Assembly (NCBI GenBank): GCA_910592005.1
Contig: CAJVPP010003363.1
Span: forward strand, 1-11,877
Source: Funneliformis mosseae
Taxonomy: Eukaryota; Glomeromycota; Glomeromycetes; Glomerales; Glomeraceae
Length of the DNA: 11,877 nt
Direction of reading: 5' to 3'
Shown: positions 1-7,810 of the stretch, piece after piece
Position numbering within the stretch: the stretch's first letter is position 1
How the letters are laid out: each line of letters starts with the position of its first letter
Translations under genes and position numbers: made by a program
Notes under the pieces: model-generated
The model's database searches: none
Told to the model about the DNA's origin: nothing
The model's input: only the letters and a program-made list of their open reading frames with translations

Positions 1-1082
1 TAATCTTCTCTATGAAATTTATCACAATTATAGAATTTAAAAAACCAAAAAGTTTCATTAGATGCATATATTAAAATCTTAAATAAAAAAAATATTTTTT
101 TTTTATCAATTTGAATACTTACTGAGAGTAGTATATAAAAGATAAAATAGAATTTCTCAAAATTTAAAATCAGAAGATAATCAAATTATTGTAAAATTTA
201 AATAATTATATTGATACTTTTGCAGTTTATAAGCAATGTTTAAATAAATAATGTATAAATTAATCTTTTGGCGGTTTTTAATATAATATTTAGAATCCTA
301 GTTCACTAAAATATACAAATTTATGAAAGACTGATTTTTTAAGATATATAGAGATTAAGGTTATTTTTATAAATCAATACCAAATTATATATATAAAAAA
401 CAATTAGAACAACGTGTTACATATTTTTAAGAAATAAAAAGTAAAGTGAATTTGATTTAATGTCAAGTCGGTTAAATCAAAATCCGGTTCTACCTATAGA
501 TTGCTTTTATATACATTTACAATATTACACTGAATAAACTTTATTTCGAATTAACCATATATGCTATTCAACTTTCACGGTGCATGCAAGGAACAAAAAA
601 TAATTTCACACGGATCATGGTTCAAGCAGGTAACTGACCGTACGACGTTAACTTTGCAACAAATGATAACAAAGCTCTCTTTTTATTGCCCTAAAGCTTA
701 AATTTGATTAATCAATTTACTGTTCGGAAGTGTCTTTAAATCAGATAACAGGTATCAAGGATACTGTATATTTTGTAGTATAATAGTTTCAAATGATAAT
801 GGTTTATCCAAACTTTAATTTGTTAAACAATATTAATTTACGAGTACAACTCGAAGTATGTAACAACGTAAGCATTACTTCCGTTTTGCTAGTTCAAAAA
901 GGATTCATTGGTAATTACGCCCACATCCTTCTTCATGTCAATCGCTATCGGTTAAGCCGATAAGAGGCAATGATTATTTATACCCAATGATAGGGGCATG
1001 TAGAATTCATTGTGACAATGATGATATGTCAAACCTGTTATGAAAGTGTAACGGCACAACTTTATCAACTGTTCTGAAATCA
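1..1082. other. non-coding stretch, mixed composition
   Basis: No open frame of useful length, tRNA-like fold or repeat family was recognised here. Composition is less AT-extreme than in the central 9 kb, with several CG-containing words between 560 and 1020. This fits an intergenic or promoter region of a real gene rather than transposon debris. The only structure seen is the short palindrome at 946-962. The stretch leads into the TATA-like element at 1083. Confidence 0.5.
946..962. repeat. 17-bp GC-containing palindrome
   Basis: TATCGG (946-951) pairs with CCGATA (957-962) around a 5-base centre; with one G-T wobble the pairing runs almost to the middle. It sits about 120 bp upstream of the TATA-like box. 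It could be a dimeric transcription-factor site or mean nothing; no factor is assigned. Confidence 0.4.
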
Positions 1083-1166
1083 TATATAAATGGACCAACT
1101 ATTGCTCTTGATCAAAACGGAATTATAACAAAAAAAAAAATAATAATAAACAAATACAAATACAAA
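1083..1166 (+). promoter_or_regulatory. candidate core promoter and A-rich 5' leader
   Basis: TATATAAA at 1083-1090 is followed by a mixed-sequence stretch where a start site about 30 bases downstream would fall. Then comes a long A-rich leader (1125-1166) made of AAT/AAC/CAAATA words, ending in CAAA directly before ATG at 1167. This TATA, spacing, A-rich leader and start order is typical of strongly expressed fungal genes. In such AT-rich DNA a TATA match alone is weak, so confidence rests on the arrangement. Confidence 0.35.
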
Positions 1167-1274
1167 ATGTCTCAGAAACACAAAATATTAATAATATACA
1201 ATAATAATAAAAATAAAATAAAAAAATGTAATCCTTTTTCACAAAAAAAAAAAAAGAATTACTACTGTAAATAA
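1167..1274 (+). CDS. 35-codon ORF after the promoter-like region, or a first exon
   Basis: The ATG at 1167 has a favourable A-rich context and opens a 35-residue frame starting MSQKHKILII and ending in a Lys-rich tail (NPFSQKKKKNYYCK) before TAA at 1272-1274. The product is Asn/Lys-rich and was not recognised. It may be a short first exon (GTAATC near 1228 and GTAAAT near 1267 could act as donor sites), a small peptide, or chance. Against coding: about half the codons are AT-only and an A12-type run lies inside. Its direction converges on the candidate minus-strand exon at 1365-1472, so at most one of the two is likely to be real. Confidence 0.2.
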   Translation: MSQKHKILIIYNNNKNKIKKCNPFSQKKKKNYYCK

Positions 1275-1364
1275 CAATAACATTTAAATTTTCCAATCCT
1301 TCCTTGTAATTATATATACCTATCTGAAAATGAAACCCGTGTCCTTGGAATTGTTGGTGGAAAA

Positions 1365-1472
1365 TTATTTGTGTCGGTACGGTGATGGAGGAAGTTCCCT
1401 TTTGGGGGGGGTTTGTATCTTTTCGGTGTAATTGTTGTAATTGTTGTAGTGAATTTGGCCGATTGGATTCAT
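1365..1472 (-). CDS. candidate N-terminal exon, low-complexity protein
   Basis: On the minus strand an ATG at 1472-1470, after an A-rich leader (TAAAAATAAATAC), opens MNPIGQIHYNNYNNYTEKI and continues to PPKRELPPSPYRHK before TAA at 1367-1365. The other two minus frames are also free of stops across most of this block, down to about 1320, and read Gln- or Thr/Pro-rich text. The block is C-rich on the minus strand and unlike its neighbours. TTTTCAG at about 1330-1324, GTATAT just after it and TTTACAG near 1275-1269 are possible splice sites. The real exon may therefore extend further or use another frame, perhaps through the C8 run (about 1404-1411). The text resembles a disordered N-terminus such as a transcription factor has, but no family is recognised. 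A minus-strand TATAAAAA near 1600 could serve it. Confidence 0.3.
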   Translation of the reverse strand: MNPIGQIHYNNYNNYTEKIQTPPKRELPPSPYRHK

Positions 1473-1490
1473 GTATTTATTTTTAAAAGA

Positions 1491-1690
1491 AAAGATTGTT
1501 TTGTGAGGGTTGCAAAATTTTTTTTTTCTTTTTTTCTTATGTTTGTGGGGATAACAAATATGTTTTTTTTTTTATTATCATTATGATCTTGTTTTTTATA
1601 CGGATAGCAAAATATGCTTTTTTTTTTATTATGATCTTGTTTTTGTAGGGATATCAAAATTTTTTTGTATTAATTTCTTTATGATCAAAT
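1491..1690. repeat. degenerate 43-53 bp minisatellite with oligo-T spacers
   Basis: A core resembling TGTRGGGATANCAAAAT recurs four times, at about 1501, 1544, 1597 and 1645 (spacing 43, 53, 48). Each copy is followed by a T-run, and TTATGATCTTG is shared by two or three copies. The repeat makes a 62-codon minus-strand frame with a recurring KKQDHN-like motif, which I read as a by-product of the repeat and not a protein. Confidence 0.6.
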
Positions 1691-1701
1691 ACCTTGGGAA
1701 T

Positions 1702-1715
1702 CGGGATGAATCCCG
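1702..1715. repeat. perfect CGGGAT/ATCCCG palindrome
   Basis: CGGGAT (1702-1707) and ATCCCG (1710-1715) form a perfect 6-bp stem with a GA centre. It is one of the most GC-rich words in the window, directly next to the minisatellite. Possible roles are a protein-binding site or an RNA hairpin; none is shown. AATAAA occurs shortly after at 1751-1756. Confidence 0.45.
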
Positions 1716-2525
1716 CTCTCAATTTCTTAAGAATACCTCATAAGATTATAAATAAAGCTTCACATTTTATGAACCTTTGTCAGTAATTATTTGAGCAAAA
1801 TAATTTTTTGAATCACGTTTAATGTGTACCAAATAATTTTTAGGAGATGACATAAAGAAAAAAAAATCGGCCATAATATAATTCTTGAAGAATATAATAT
1901 TATTATTCAACACATTTCAGGAAACGTAAATGTAAAAAGGTTTAGTTGGATGAAACGTATTTTATTATAAAAAGTATTGAAATCGACACGAACATCATCG
2001 GGAAAATTTCAATTGATTCATAAACGATGAACTTCAAAGTTCAAATTTATTTTTATCTTTTTTTTTTTAAACTTAAATTTCAAGCATTTTTAAATACCAC
2101 CGGGTTTTGTCTCTAAGGACCACTCAACTCAAATGAACAAATACCTTATGCTTTTTTTTTTGTATCAAATTCGTCATTTGTAGTATAGAACGCGTTAATA
2201 ACTTTTAAACGAGACCTTATATGTAATTGCATCGATACTACAATTGTTATTATTAAAAGAAACAAGTCAAGAAAAGATTACGCCACGAGACAGTAAATTA
2301 AAAAAAATATATCCATGAAAAAGATTGTCAAAGTTACAAAAAGAATATTATAAAAAGCGTAGAGAAATAAGCGATTATGAAAAATACTAATAAAAGTGAT
2401 ATATTGCTCTATTTTATAGTAACCTTATTAAAATGTAAAATTAAAAAGATGGATGTTTTGAACTTAAAGAAAGAATCAACAAACAGCTCAGAAATATAGG
2501 AGTAATATAGTTCATTCTTTATTAC
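1716..2525. other. non-coding stretch with one marginal small ORF
   Basis: No recognisable gene or element was found. A 40-codon plus-strand ORF (2377-2499, starting MKNTNKSDILLYFIV) is the only sizeable ATG-initiated frame, and nothing in it is familiar. Composition remains mixed, with scattered CG words, unlike the region beyond 2850. Confidence 0.4.
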
Positions 2526-2717
2526 TTGCCAAGGTTATGTAAAATGATGAATGATCCTTTCTTTATCCGCGTTAAAATTAACCTTTATCCATTTTATAAA
2601 GTGTTTAAGAGACTAGTAATCTTGCGAGATTATTTTGATATAATCGGCGTAATTGATACACCTATAAATTTCAACAATAAATTAAATAATATACTAACAA
2701 TGGAGATAAGTCCTTAA
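2526..2717 (+). CDS. hypothetical ORF, possible OB-fold (RPA-like) fragment
   Basis: The open frame runs from just after a TAG near 2508 to TAA at 2715-2717. The first ATG is at 2544, giving about 57 residues; a TTG at 2526 would give 63. Codon use is less AT-skewed than in the surrounding DNA. The segment DYFDIIGVIDTPINFNNKLN resembles the 'VDVIGVV...' strand-turn of RPA-type OB-folds, followed by a plausible partner strand (NILTMEIS). It is cut off at a stop soon after, so if the resemblance is real this is a fragment. Many transposons and helicases carry such domains, so origin cannot be assigned. The match is from memory of the family pattern, is short, and could be chance. Confidence 0.25.
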   Translation: MPRLCKMMNDPFFIRVKINLYPFYKVFKRLVILRDYFDIIGVIDTPINFNNKLNNILTMEISP

Positions 2718-3302
2718 AAAGTTTACTTGTAGAGGTAACGAGTATACATGAAAACGAACTTAATCAAAAAGTCGGAAATAGCAATGTTACTAACAAGTTT
2801 TTTCAATGCTAGCCATGGATTGTGAATGACTTCAAATGATATCCAACATATTCTTTCAACTATTTTATTATTCTATTCTTTCTTTAATATCAAATGAAAA
2901 TTATTTTAAAAATAGAACCCTTTTGATAAAATTACTTTAATGAAAAGCTTTAATAAACTTTAATAAATATAATCAATAAAAAAAAAAAAATTTCTTTAAA
3001 TAAAGCTTTTTTAATAAATAAATGTTTTTTCTAATTACATTAAAAATTTAAACATTAAATATGTTACAAAATAATTTTTAAAATAATACTTTAGAATAAT
3101 GCTTTTAAATATTTAAAATAATAAAATCAGAATAGTTTTTTAAAAATTATCAAAATTTAATATTAATTTGTAAGAAAATTTTTAATTAATACCAATGGAT
3201 ATGAATATCCTACCCACTGATTATATGATATAAATATCAAGTGATTTAAGTAATTTATTATTTATAATTTATATTTATATTATGAAAGTAATATAAATAA
3301 AG
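2718..3302. other. transition into the AT-rich compartment
   Basis: Up to about 2850 the sequence keeps mixed composition; after that, long A/T-only runs dominate and C and G become rare. No frame or element was recognised. A small GGATAT-GA-ATATCC palindrome lies at 3197-3210. Confidence 0.5.
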
Positions 3303-3530
3303 CAAATTATATATCTAACCAAACCTTTACATATTTTAAATCAATTTATATATTATAAACTAACCTTTACTTATTTTTAAACTAATCTTATTTTATCTTA
3401 ACTCTAATTCTAATCCTAATTTCCCAATTTTAATTTTCTAACTCCAATTTTAATTTACCTAATTTTAATTCTAATCTTAACCTAATTCTAATCTTACCTT
3501 TACTTTATATATTTATTCTAATTTTACTAT
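3303..3530. repeat. G-free, telomere-like degenerate hexamer tract
   Basis: These 228 bases contain no G on the plus strand. The flanking G residues are at 3302 and 3531. Inside are many CTAAYY words: CTAACC at 3315 and 3360, CTAATT/CTAATC/CTAATT in exact 6-base steps at 3404, 3410 and 3416, and TAA spaced 6, 5 and 6 across 3472-3491. This is what a (CCCTAA)n-type array would become after C-to-T decay, since no G would ever appear on that strand. A decayed CTAATT-like microsatellite is the alternative. Confidence 0.5.
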
Positions 3531-4119
3531 GCTTTTTATTTTAAAACTATATATTATTTTCTTTTATATTTGATTTTTACTTTTTAATAAATAATCTTTA
3601 AAAGTTATAATATTATAACTTATATATATCACATTATTTTTTATTTATTTTTTTTTTGATTTTTCTAATACTTTTTTTTACCTACTTAACTATTTTAATA
3701 ACAGAAAAATATTTTTTATTTGCTGATTTTCTTTTTCCTTTATGTTAAATTAGATTTAAATAATAATATCATTATTTATAATATTAAAATTATTTTTAAT
3801 AAATGATCTTGTATTAAAATTAAATTATTTTGTGTATCAATAAATTATTATATAAGATTTTTTAATACATAATTTAAATTTTAAAATTACTAAATTTAAT
3901 AACTTTTAGTAAAAATTAAATCTATAATCATATAAACAAATAATAGTTAAAAAAAAGAAAAATCTAAATTTCTAATCAATTTTAAAAATTTTAGTTTATG
4001 TGATGTAAATCATTTATATATCTTTTTTTTACTTAAATTTTAATAATTAATTAGTATAATCTATCTAATTAAAAAAATTTGTAATATTTAGAATATCTAT
4101 ATAAAAATTATTAAATTAT
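3531..4119. other. extremely AT-rich, no feature recognised
   Basis: Dense A/T text with stops in all frames. No repeat family, hairpin of note or coding resemblance was found. Confidence 0.5.
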
Positions 4120-4230
4120 ACAATATTATATAAATTTCTAAAAAAAAAAATGCTTTTAAGGAAAATTAATTATAATTATACAAATAAGTTATATAAATTT
4201 CTTCTTTTTTAGAAATTTATATAATATTAT
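4120..4230. repeat. 111-bp fold-back (inverted repeat) element
   Basis: A perfect 24-base inverted repeat pairs 4122-4145 (AATATTATATAAATTTCT then A6) with 4205-4228 (T6 then AGAAATTTATATAATATT); one further pair forms after a single mismatch. A second copy of TTATATAAATTTCT at 4189-4202 makes a nested perfect 14-bp hairpin with 4211-4224 and an 8-base loop. Size and form fit a fold-back MITE. No target duplication is convincing and all arms are A/T-dominated, so a chance origin is less likely but not excluded. Confidence 0.5.
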
Positions 4231-4463
4231 GTGATTTACTCTTATTATAAAATAATAAATAACTACTAATAAATTATTAAAAAACTAAAATATGTATAGA
4301 TTAATTTAAGATTATCTAATGAAAAATAAAACTTTATTGATACTAAATTCTTTCTTTTTAACTAACTGATAAAAAATAACTTTTTTAAAAAAAAAGCAGA
4401 AAATCTCTTATTGAATCATTACTTAATTTTATGAATTAAAATACAATTTTAAATCAATTATAA

Positions 4464-4628
4464 AATAAATATAAAATTAATCTTGATTATGATTATATTA
4501 GTAAGAAAAATTATGAAAAAAATATATTATCTATTTATGATAATAATAATGATGATCTATTAAATCAATCAGTTTTATAAATGTTCAAATTGCTGAATTT
4601 TGAAGAATTTGAAATAAATATCTATTAA
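4464..4628 (+). pseudogene. orphan coding remnant, Asn/Asp-rich
   Basis: The frame is open from 4464 to a TAA at 4578-4580 and then continues in the same frame (ATG at 4581) to TAA at 4626-4628. The text includes NYEKNILSIYDNNNDDLLNQ before the first stop and MFKLLNFEEFEINIY after it. The mix of E, D, N, K and Q in hydrophobic patches is more protein-like than the surrounding DNA. The internal TAA could be a decayed CAA (Gln). It resembles the C-terminal tail of a fungal or transposon protein, but I cannot name a family. There is no start codon upstream and no recognisable domain. Confidence 0.3.
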
Positions 4629-4979
4629 ATAATAAAAAAAGTGAAATATTTGATATTCAAAAAAAGTTTAATAATAAATTAATAAAATAAAATCTTAAAG
4701 TATTCTAAAAAAAAACTTCAAAAAAACTTCTTGTTATATAAAAAAATACATATTTAATAATATTAGCTACAAAAATAAATAAAATCAAATAAAATATAAA
4801 TTTTATTAAAAATATTTAATATTAATATTTAAATAAATAAACTGAAAAAGGTGCAGATAAAATGTATTTAACAAGTAATTATTATTTTATTTATTTATGA
4901 AATTAGAAAAAAAGTGAAAATTAGTATGCAAATACTTTAATAAAAATGATATTACTTCAATTATATATAGTTTATTTAA
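4629..4979. other. AT-rich, no feature recognised
   Basis: No repeat, hairpin or coding resemblance was found in this stretch. Confidence 0.5.
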
Positions 4980-5265
4980 TTAAAAAAAGTAATAACTTTA
5001 TATTATTTAAGTAGTTTTACAAATTTAACATTTGTGACCAATTATATAAATATTTATGAACTTCTATTATCAGATACTTTTTTATCAAAAAAAATATAAG
5101 TTATCATTTCTAAAAAGCAATTATTATGATTAATTATTTATTAACAAGCAAAAGTTATATTTTTTTTTAGTAATTACTAATACATATGAACATATAATTA
5201 GCATTAAAAGTTTTAGCAAATATGAAAAAATATCTTTTAGGTATAAAGTTTTTATCAATGTGTAA
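4980..5265 (+). pseudogene. two unidentified open segments, possible broken ORF
   Basis: The plus strand is open at 4980-5099 (39 codons, including NLTFVTNYINIYELLLSD) and, in another frame, at 5134-5265 (43 codons, including VITNTYEHIISIKSFSKYEK and a tail SFRYKVFINV). Neither segment has a start codon in a useful place. The second has balanced charged residues and reads like protein. The overlapping minus-strand ORF (5130-5312) is a run of hydrophobic residues, as expected of the antisense of a Lys/Glu-rich frame. They may be parts of one frameshifted gene on the plus strand. No family was recognised. Confidence 0.25.
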
Positions 5266-5504
5266 ATAAAAATTTTAAAAATTTCAGTGATATGATACGT
5301 TGACTTCGTCATATAACTGATTTAGTACTAAATATATATAGTCCTTTACTTTAGTTTAGACTAATAAAGAATGTAAATGGTATATTAGATACTTTTTCCT
5401 ATAAAATATTACTTTTATAGCTTTTTTTTTTTAATTTCCTAAAGAAAAATTATTATTTATTTCTTTTTTATAATGTATGCTTATAATCAGAATTAAGAAA
5501 TTAG

Positions 5505-5537
5505 TACAGTTGTACAGTTTAGTACAGTTAATACAGT
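5505..5537. repeat. four TACAGT repeats ending at the MITE border
   Basis: TACAGT occurs at 5505, 5513, 5523 and 5532, spaced 8, 10 and 9 bases. The last copy is the target TA plus the first four bases (CAGT) of the MITE at 5534. The array may be footprints or end fragments of earlier insertions or excisions at the same TA-rich target, or a pre-existing short repeat. Confidence 0.5.
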
Positions 5538-5705
5538 CAACTCTTGTTATAACGAACTCTATGTCCTAGACCTCAACTTCGCTATAAGGCTATAGTGAAG
5601 ATTTTAAGAGATTTGATTGGCCAATTCGCTATAACAAAAGTATTTTTATTATATTTGTTCAAAAAATTCGTTATAACAAGAGTTCGCTATAACAAGAGTT
5701 GACTG
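5534..5705. mobile_element. 172-bp MITE with Tc1/mariner (pogo-like) termini
   Basis: The left end CAGTCAACTCTTGTTATA (5534-5551) is inverted at the right end (5688-5705). Pairing extends for 27 bases with one mismatch, and the element is flanked on both sides by TA (5532-5533, 5706-5707). A TTCGYTATAAC sub-repeat occurs at 5625, 5667 and 5683, with a partial copy at 5578 and the complementary form in the left end. There is no coding capacity. The CAGT start, TA target and GTTATAACGAA subterminal motif are typical of non-autonomous pogo/Tigger-type elements. Its termini differ from those of the element at 6670-8442, so that transposase was probably not its source. The two ends are well preserved, which suggests it is younger than the DNA around it. 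Confidence 0.85.
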
Positions 5706-6669
5706 TATACATAATAATTAATATAAAATTTAGTATAGTATAGCATAGGTACAGAGTCAAAATTTACCTAGTACATTTATATTTCTTAGCCCTGCTTATA
5801 ACCTTTTCATCTCAATTATATTCTTCACAAAATTCTAATAACCATAAAATTTTATCATTTAATATTATGTAATGCTATTTATAGTATTCCAAAACTGGTT
5901 TTCAGTCTTTAGTTTTAGTCCAAAAAAATTTAAAAATCTGATAATCAGTTTTTTAATATAAAATTAATTTTAAACTTAAATCAGTTTATAATTTTAAATT
6001 GGTTTATATATAAAATTAGTTTAAAGATTTAATTTTAAAATTTAAATATTTATTTTTAAAATTTATGAATTGTAATATAATATAAAGTAAATCAATTTAT
6101 CAATATACAATCTTATTCTTTCTATAAAGACTAAATTAGTTGAACTCAATTTGGACGAAAAAGTATATTTAAATTAAATTATTATAATACTTTAATTTTA
6201 TCATCATCAGTTAATGATGTATATTTCTAATAATGTGATTCAGAATCTTCTCAAAAATAAAATTTAATTTTAAGTCTTTTTATTTTATCTATAATTATTT
6301 GTTTATTAATAAATTGTTCTCTTTAACTTCTACTAATATTAAGATCTAAAGTTAATTTTCAATTCATAATAATGTATATAGGTAATCTGCTAGATAGGCT
6401 TTATTAAAGCAAAAGAATAATTCTATTATTAAATATTATCATAATATCATTATATAATAAAATATAAGCTAAGGAGTCAGTATTGTTATAGTAAGTGAGA
6501 ATGTTTTAGTTTAGTTAAAATAATTAAGATAAGCATATTTTTAATTCAGAAAGATATAATATCTTTATAAAATTCAGAAATATTTAAATAAATTTTTTTT
6601 TAGAGAATGCAAAAAAGACATATAGCAATTTAAAAAAAAAATCAGAAATAAATACATTCTTAATAAATA
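5706..6669. other. AT-rich stretch with degenerate short repeats
   Basis: Around 5935-6045 a motif like AATYRGTTTATAATTTTA recurs about four times at 18-20 base spacing (for example AAATCAGTTTATAATTTT then AAATTGGTTTATATATAA). This suggests a decayed tandem repeat. Nothing else was recognised; no coding resemblance was found up to the transposon end at 6670. Confidence 0.35.
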
Positions 6670-6693
6670 CCATATTTGTTCAAAAATAAGCAT
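6670..6693 (+). repeat. left terminal inverted repeat of the pogo-like element
   Basis: CCATATTTGTTC followed by AAAAATAAGCAT, preceded by TA. It pairs with 8419-8442. This is the end downstream of the transposase stop. Confidence 0.75.
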
Positions 6694-7539
6694 CACTCAT
6701 TTTATATAGAATCTGTAAATAAGCATTCTCTTACAATCAAAATTTTATAGCAATAAATTTTTATATAAATAAATTATAAAAGTTTTTTTTATTATATATA
6801 TAAAATGAAAACTATAAAAAATTCACATAATATCTTTATCAATTACTTCATCATCATCATTGATTTCGTTATTATTATTGATTTTATTATTATATTAATA
6901 TCATCGTCATCATCAATATTATGAACATCAATATTGTAATCAATATTATTACTGATATTGTAGTCAGAAACCTTCAAATCTGAGCCTAAATCATTAGAAA
7001 TTTTACATTTTTTAAAGGACTCAATAATAACTTTTATAGAAATACCCCCTAAGCTTATTTAATCTATAAGTATATATTATTAAAATTAGCGTAATGAAGA
7101 TTTCCAGCTGCAATTTTTTTTATTCCACCATTCACCATTCATTTATGCTATTCTTTACAGAGATTGTCTTTGAATGGCTTATTTATTAAGACATCAAGTA
7201 ATTAATACATATTAGTCAATTATTTAGAATTACTATAAGATAAATGCCACTTTCACAAAACTTTTCTTTAATTGATTTTTCTAAGTGATCCTGAAAAAAT
7301 CATACACAAGTATCAATAAATCCTTATGAATTTTGTTTTTAACCTGTATATCATTAAGATAATTAATGTAACTTATCATTAGGTTGCTGTTTATCCAACT
7401 ATTGCTTTGAAATCAAATAATAACTCTAGGAAAAATATTTTCTTTGCATGACATTTGCTTACTTTTGAAAATGCATATTGGGAGAAATTTAGATCTATCT
7501 ATAGTAAAGCAATAAAATAAATCGTTAGCTTATGAGAAA

Positions 7540-7637
7540 TTATTGAATGAAAGATGAAATGAGATATAAATAGGATAAGGAAAGTGGTTAGAAAAAATTG
7601 AAAAAAAAAGAAAAAGAAAAACAGAAAGAAAAAAATG
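7540..7637. repeat. purine-rich tract interrupting the transposase
   Basis: The plus strand is nearly all A and G, with runs such as AAAAAAAAAGAAAAAGAAAA near 7600-7620. It lies between the TTGNEKN segment (ending at about 7641) and the FTIDRSKFLP segment (starting at about 7511), where the family's core has no such spacer. It encodes a Phe run in the overlapping minus frame 7499-7705, which I treat as an artefact. Confidence 0.5.
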
Positions 7638-7781
7638 TGTGATATCTGTAGCAATTGTAAGAATGATAGTAAATCAATTTTTCTCATTTCCAGTTGTTCA
7701 GACATAAACTATCCTCTCTTCTTTTAAGTTAACTATATAAACACCAGCTATATTGAATCATACAAATATCTCATTTATATT

Positions 7782-7810
7782 AAAAATGTTTTTTAATTTA
7801 AAACATTTTT
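7782..7810. repeat. 11-bp perfect hairpin within the transposase relic
   Basis: AAAAATGTTTT (7782-7792) pairs with AAAACATTTTT (7800-7810) across a 7-base loop. It overlaps the stop that ends the second-HTH frame, just before the D-E-T region. It is probably a local rearrangement or slippage product of decay rather than a functional site. Confidence 0.4.

Noticed and set aside
1330..1431. Plus-strand 33-codon ORF through the G8 run
   Set aside because: All frames on both strands are fairly open here because of composition; the minus strand has the better leader and residue mix.
1469..1657. 62-codon minus-strand ORF rich in Lys, Asn and Gln
   Set aside because: It is a translation of the oligo-T minisatellite; the repeated KKQDHN text follows the DNA repeat, so it is not evidence of a gene.
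2178..2243. TTGTAGTAT / ATACTACAA inverted repeat with a 48-base loop
   Set aside because: Only 9 bp, no extension and no flanking duplication; expected by chance in AT-rich DNA.
5130..5312. 60-codon minus-strand ORF of hydrophobic residues
   Set aside because: Antisense to a more protein-like plus frame (5134-5265); its Ile/Leu/Tyr content is what the complement of a Lys/Glu/Asn-rich frame gives.
5908..6132. AGTCTTTA / TAAAGACT as terminal repeats of another MITE
   Set aside because: Only 8 bp match and the flanking bases do not pair or show a target duplication.
6845..6960. TCATCATCAT-type microsatellite
   Set aside because: On the minus strand it is the acidic Asn/Asp tail of the transposase (NIDDDDD and INNNNE-like text), so codon repeats explain it.
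6659..7190. Inverted repeat CTTAATAAATA...CCAT at 6659-6673 and 7174-7190 as ends of a 530-bp element
   Set aside because: The right copy lies inside the transposase text LINKPF, and better ends with TA on both sides exist at 6670 and 8442.
7499..7705. 68-codon minus-strand ORF with a long Phe run
   Set aside because: It is in a different frame from the transposase segments on both sides and its middle is the polypurine tract read as Phe codons; only its position inside the relic is meaningful.
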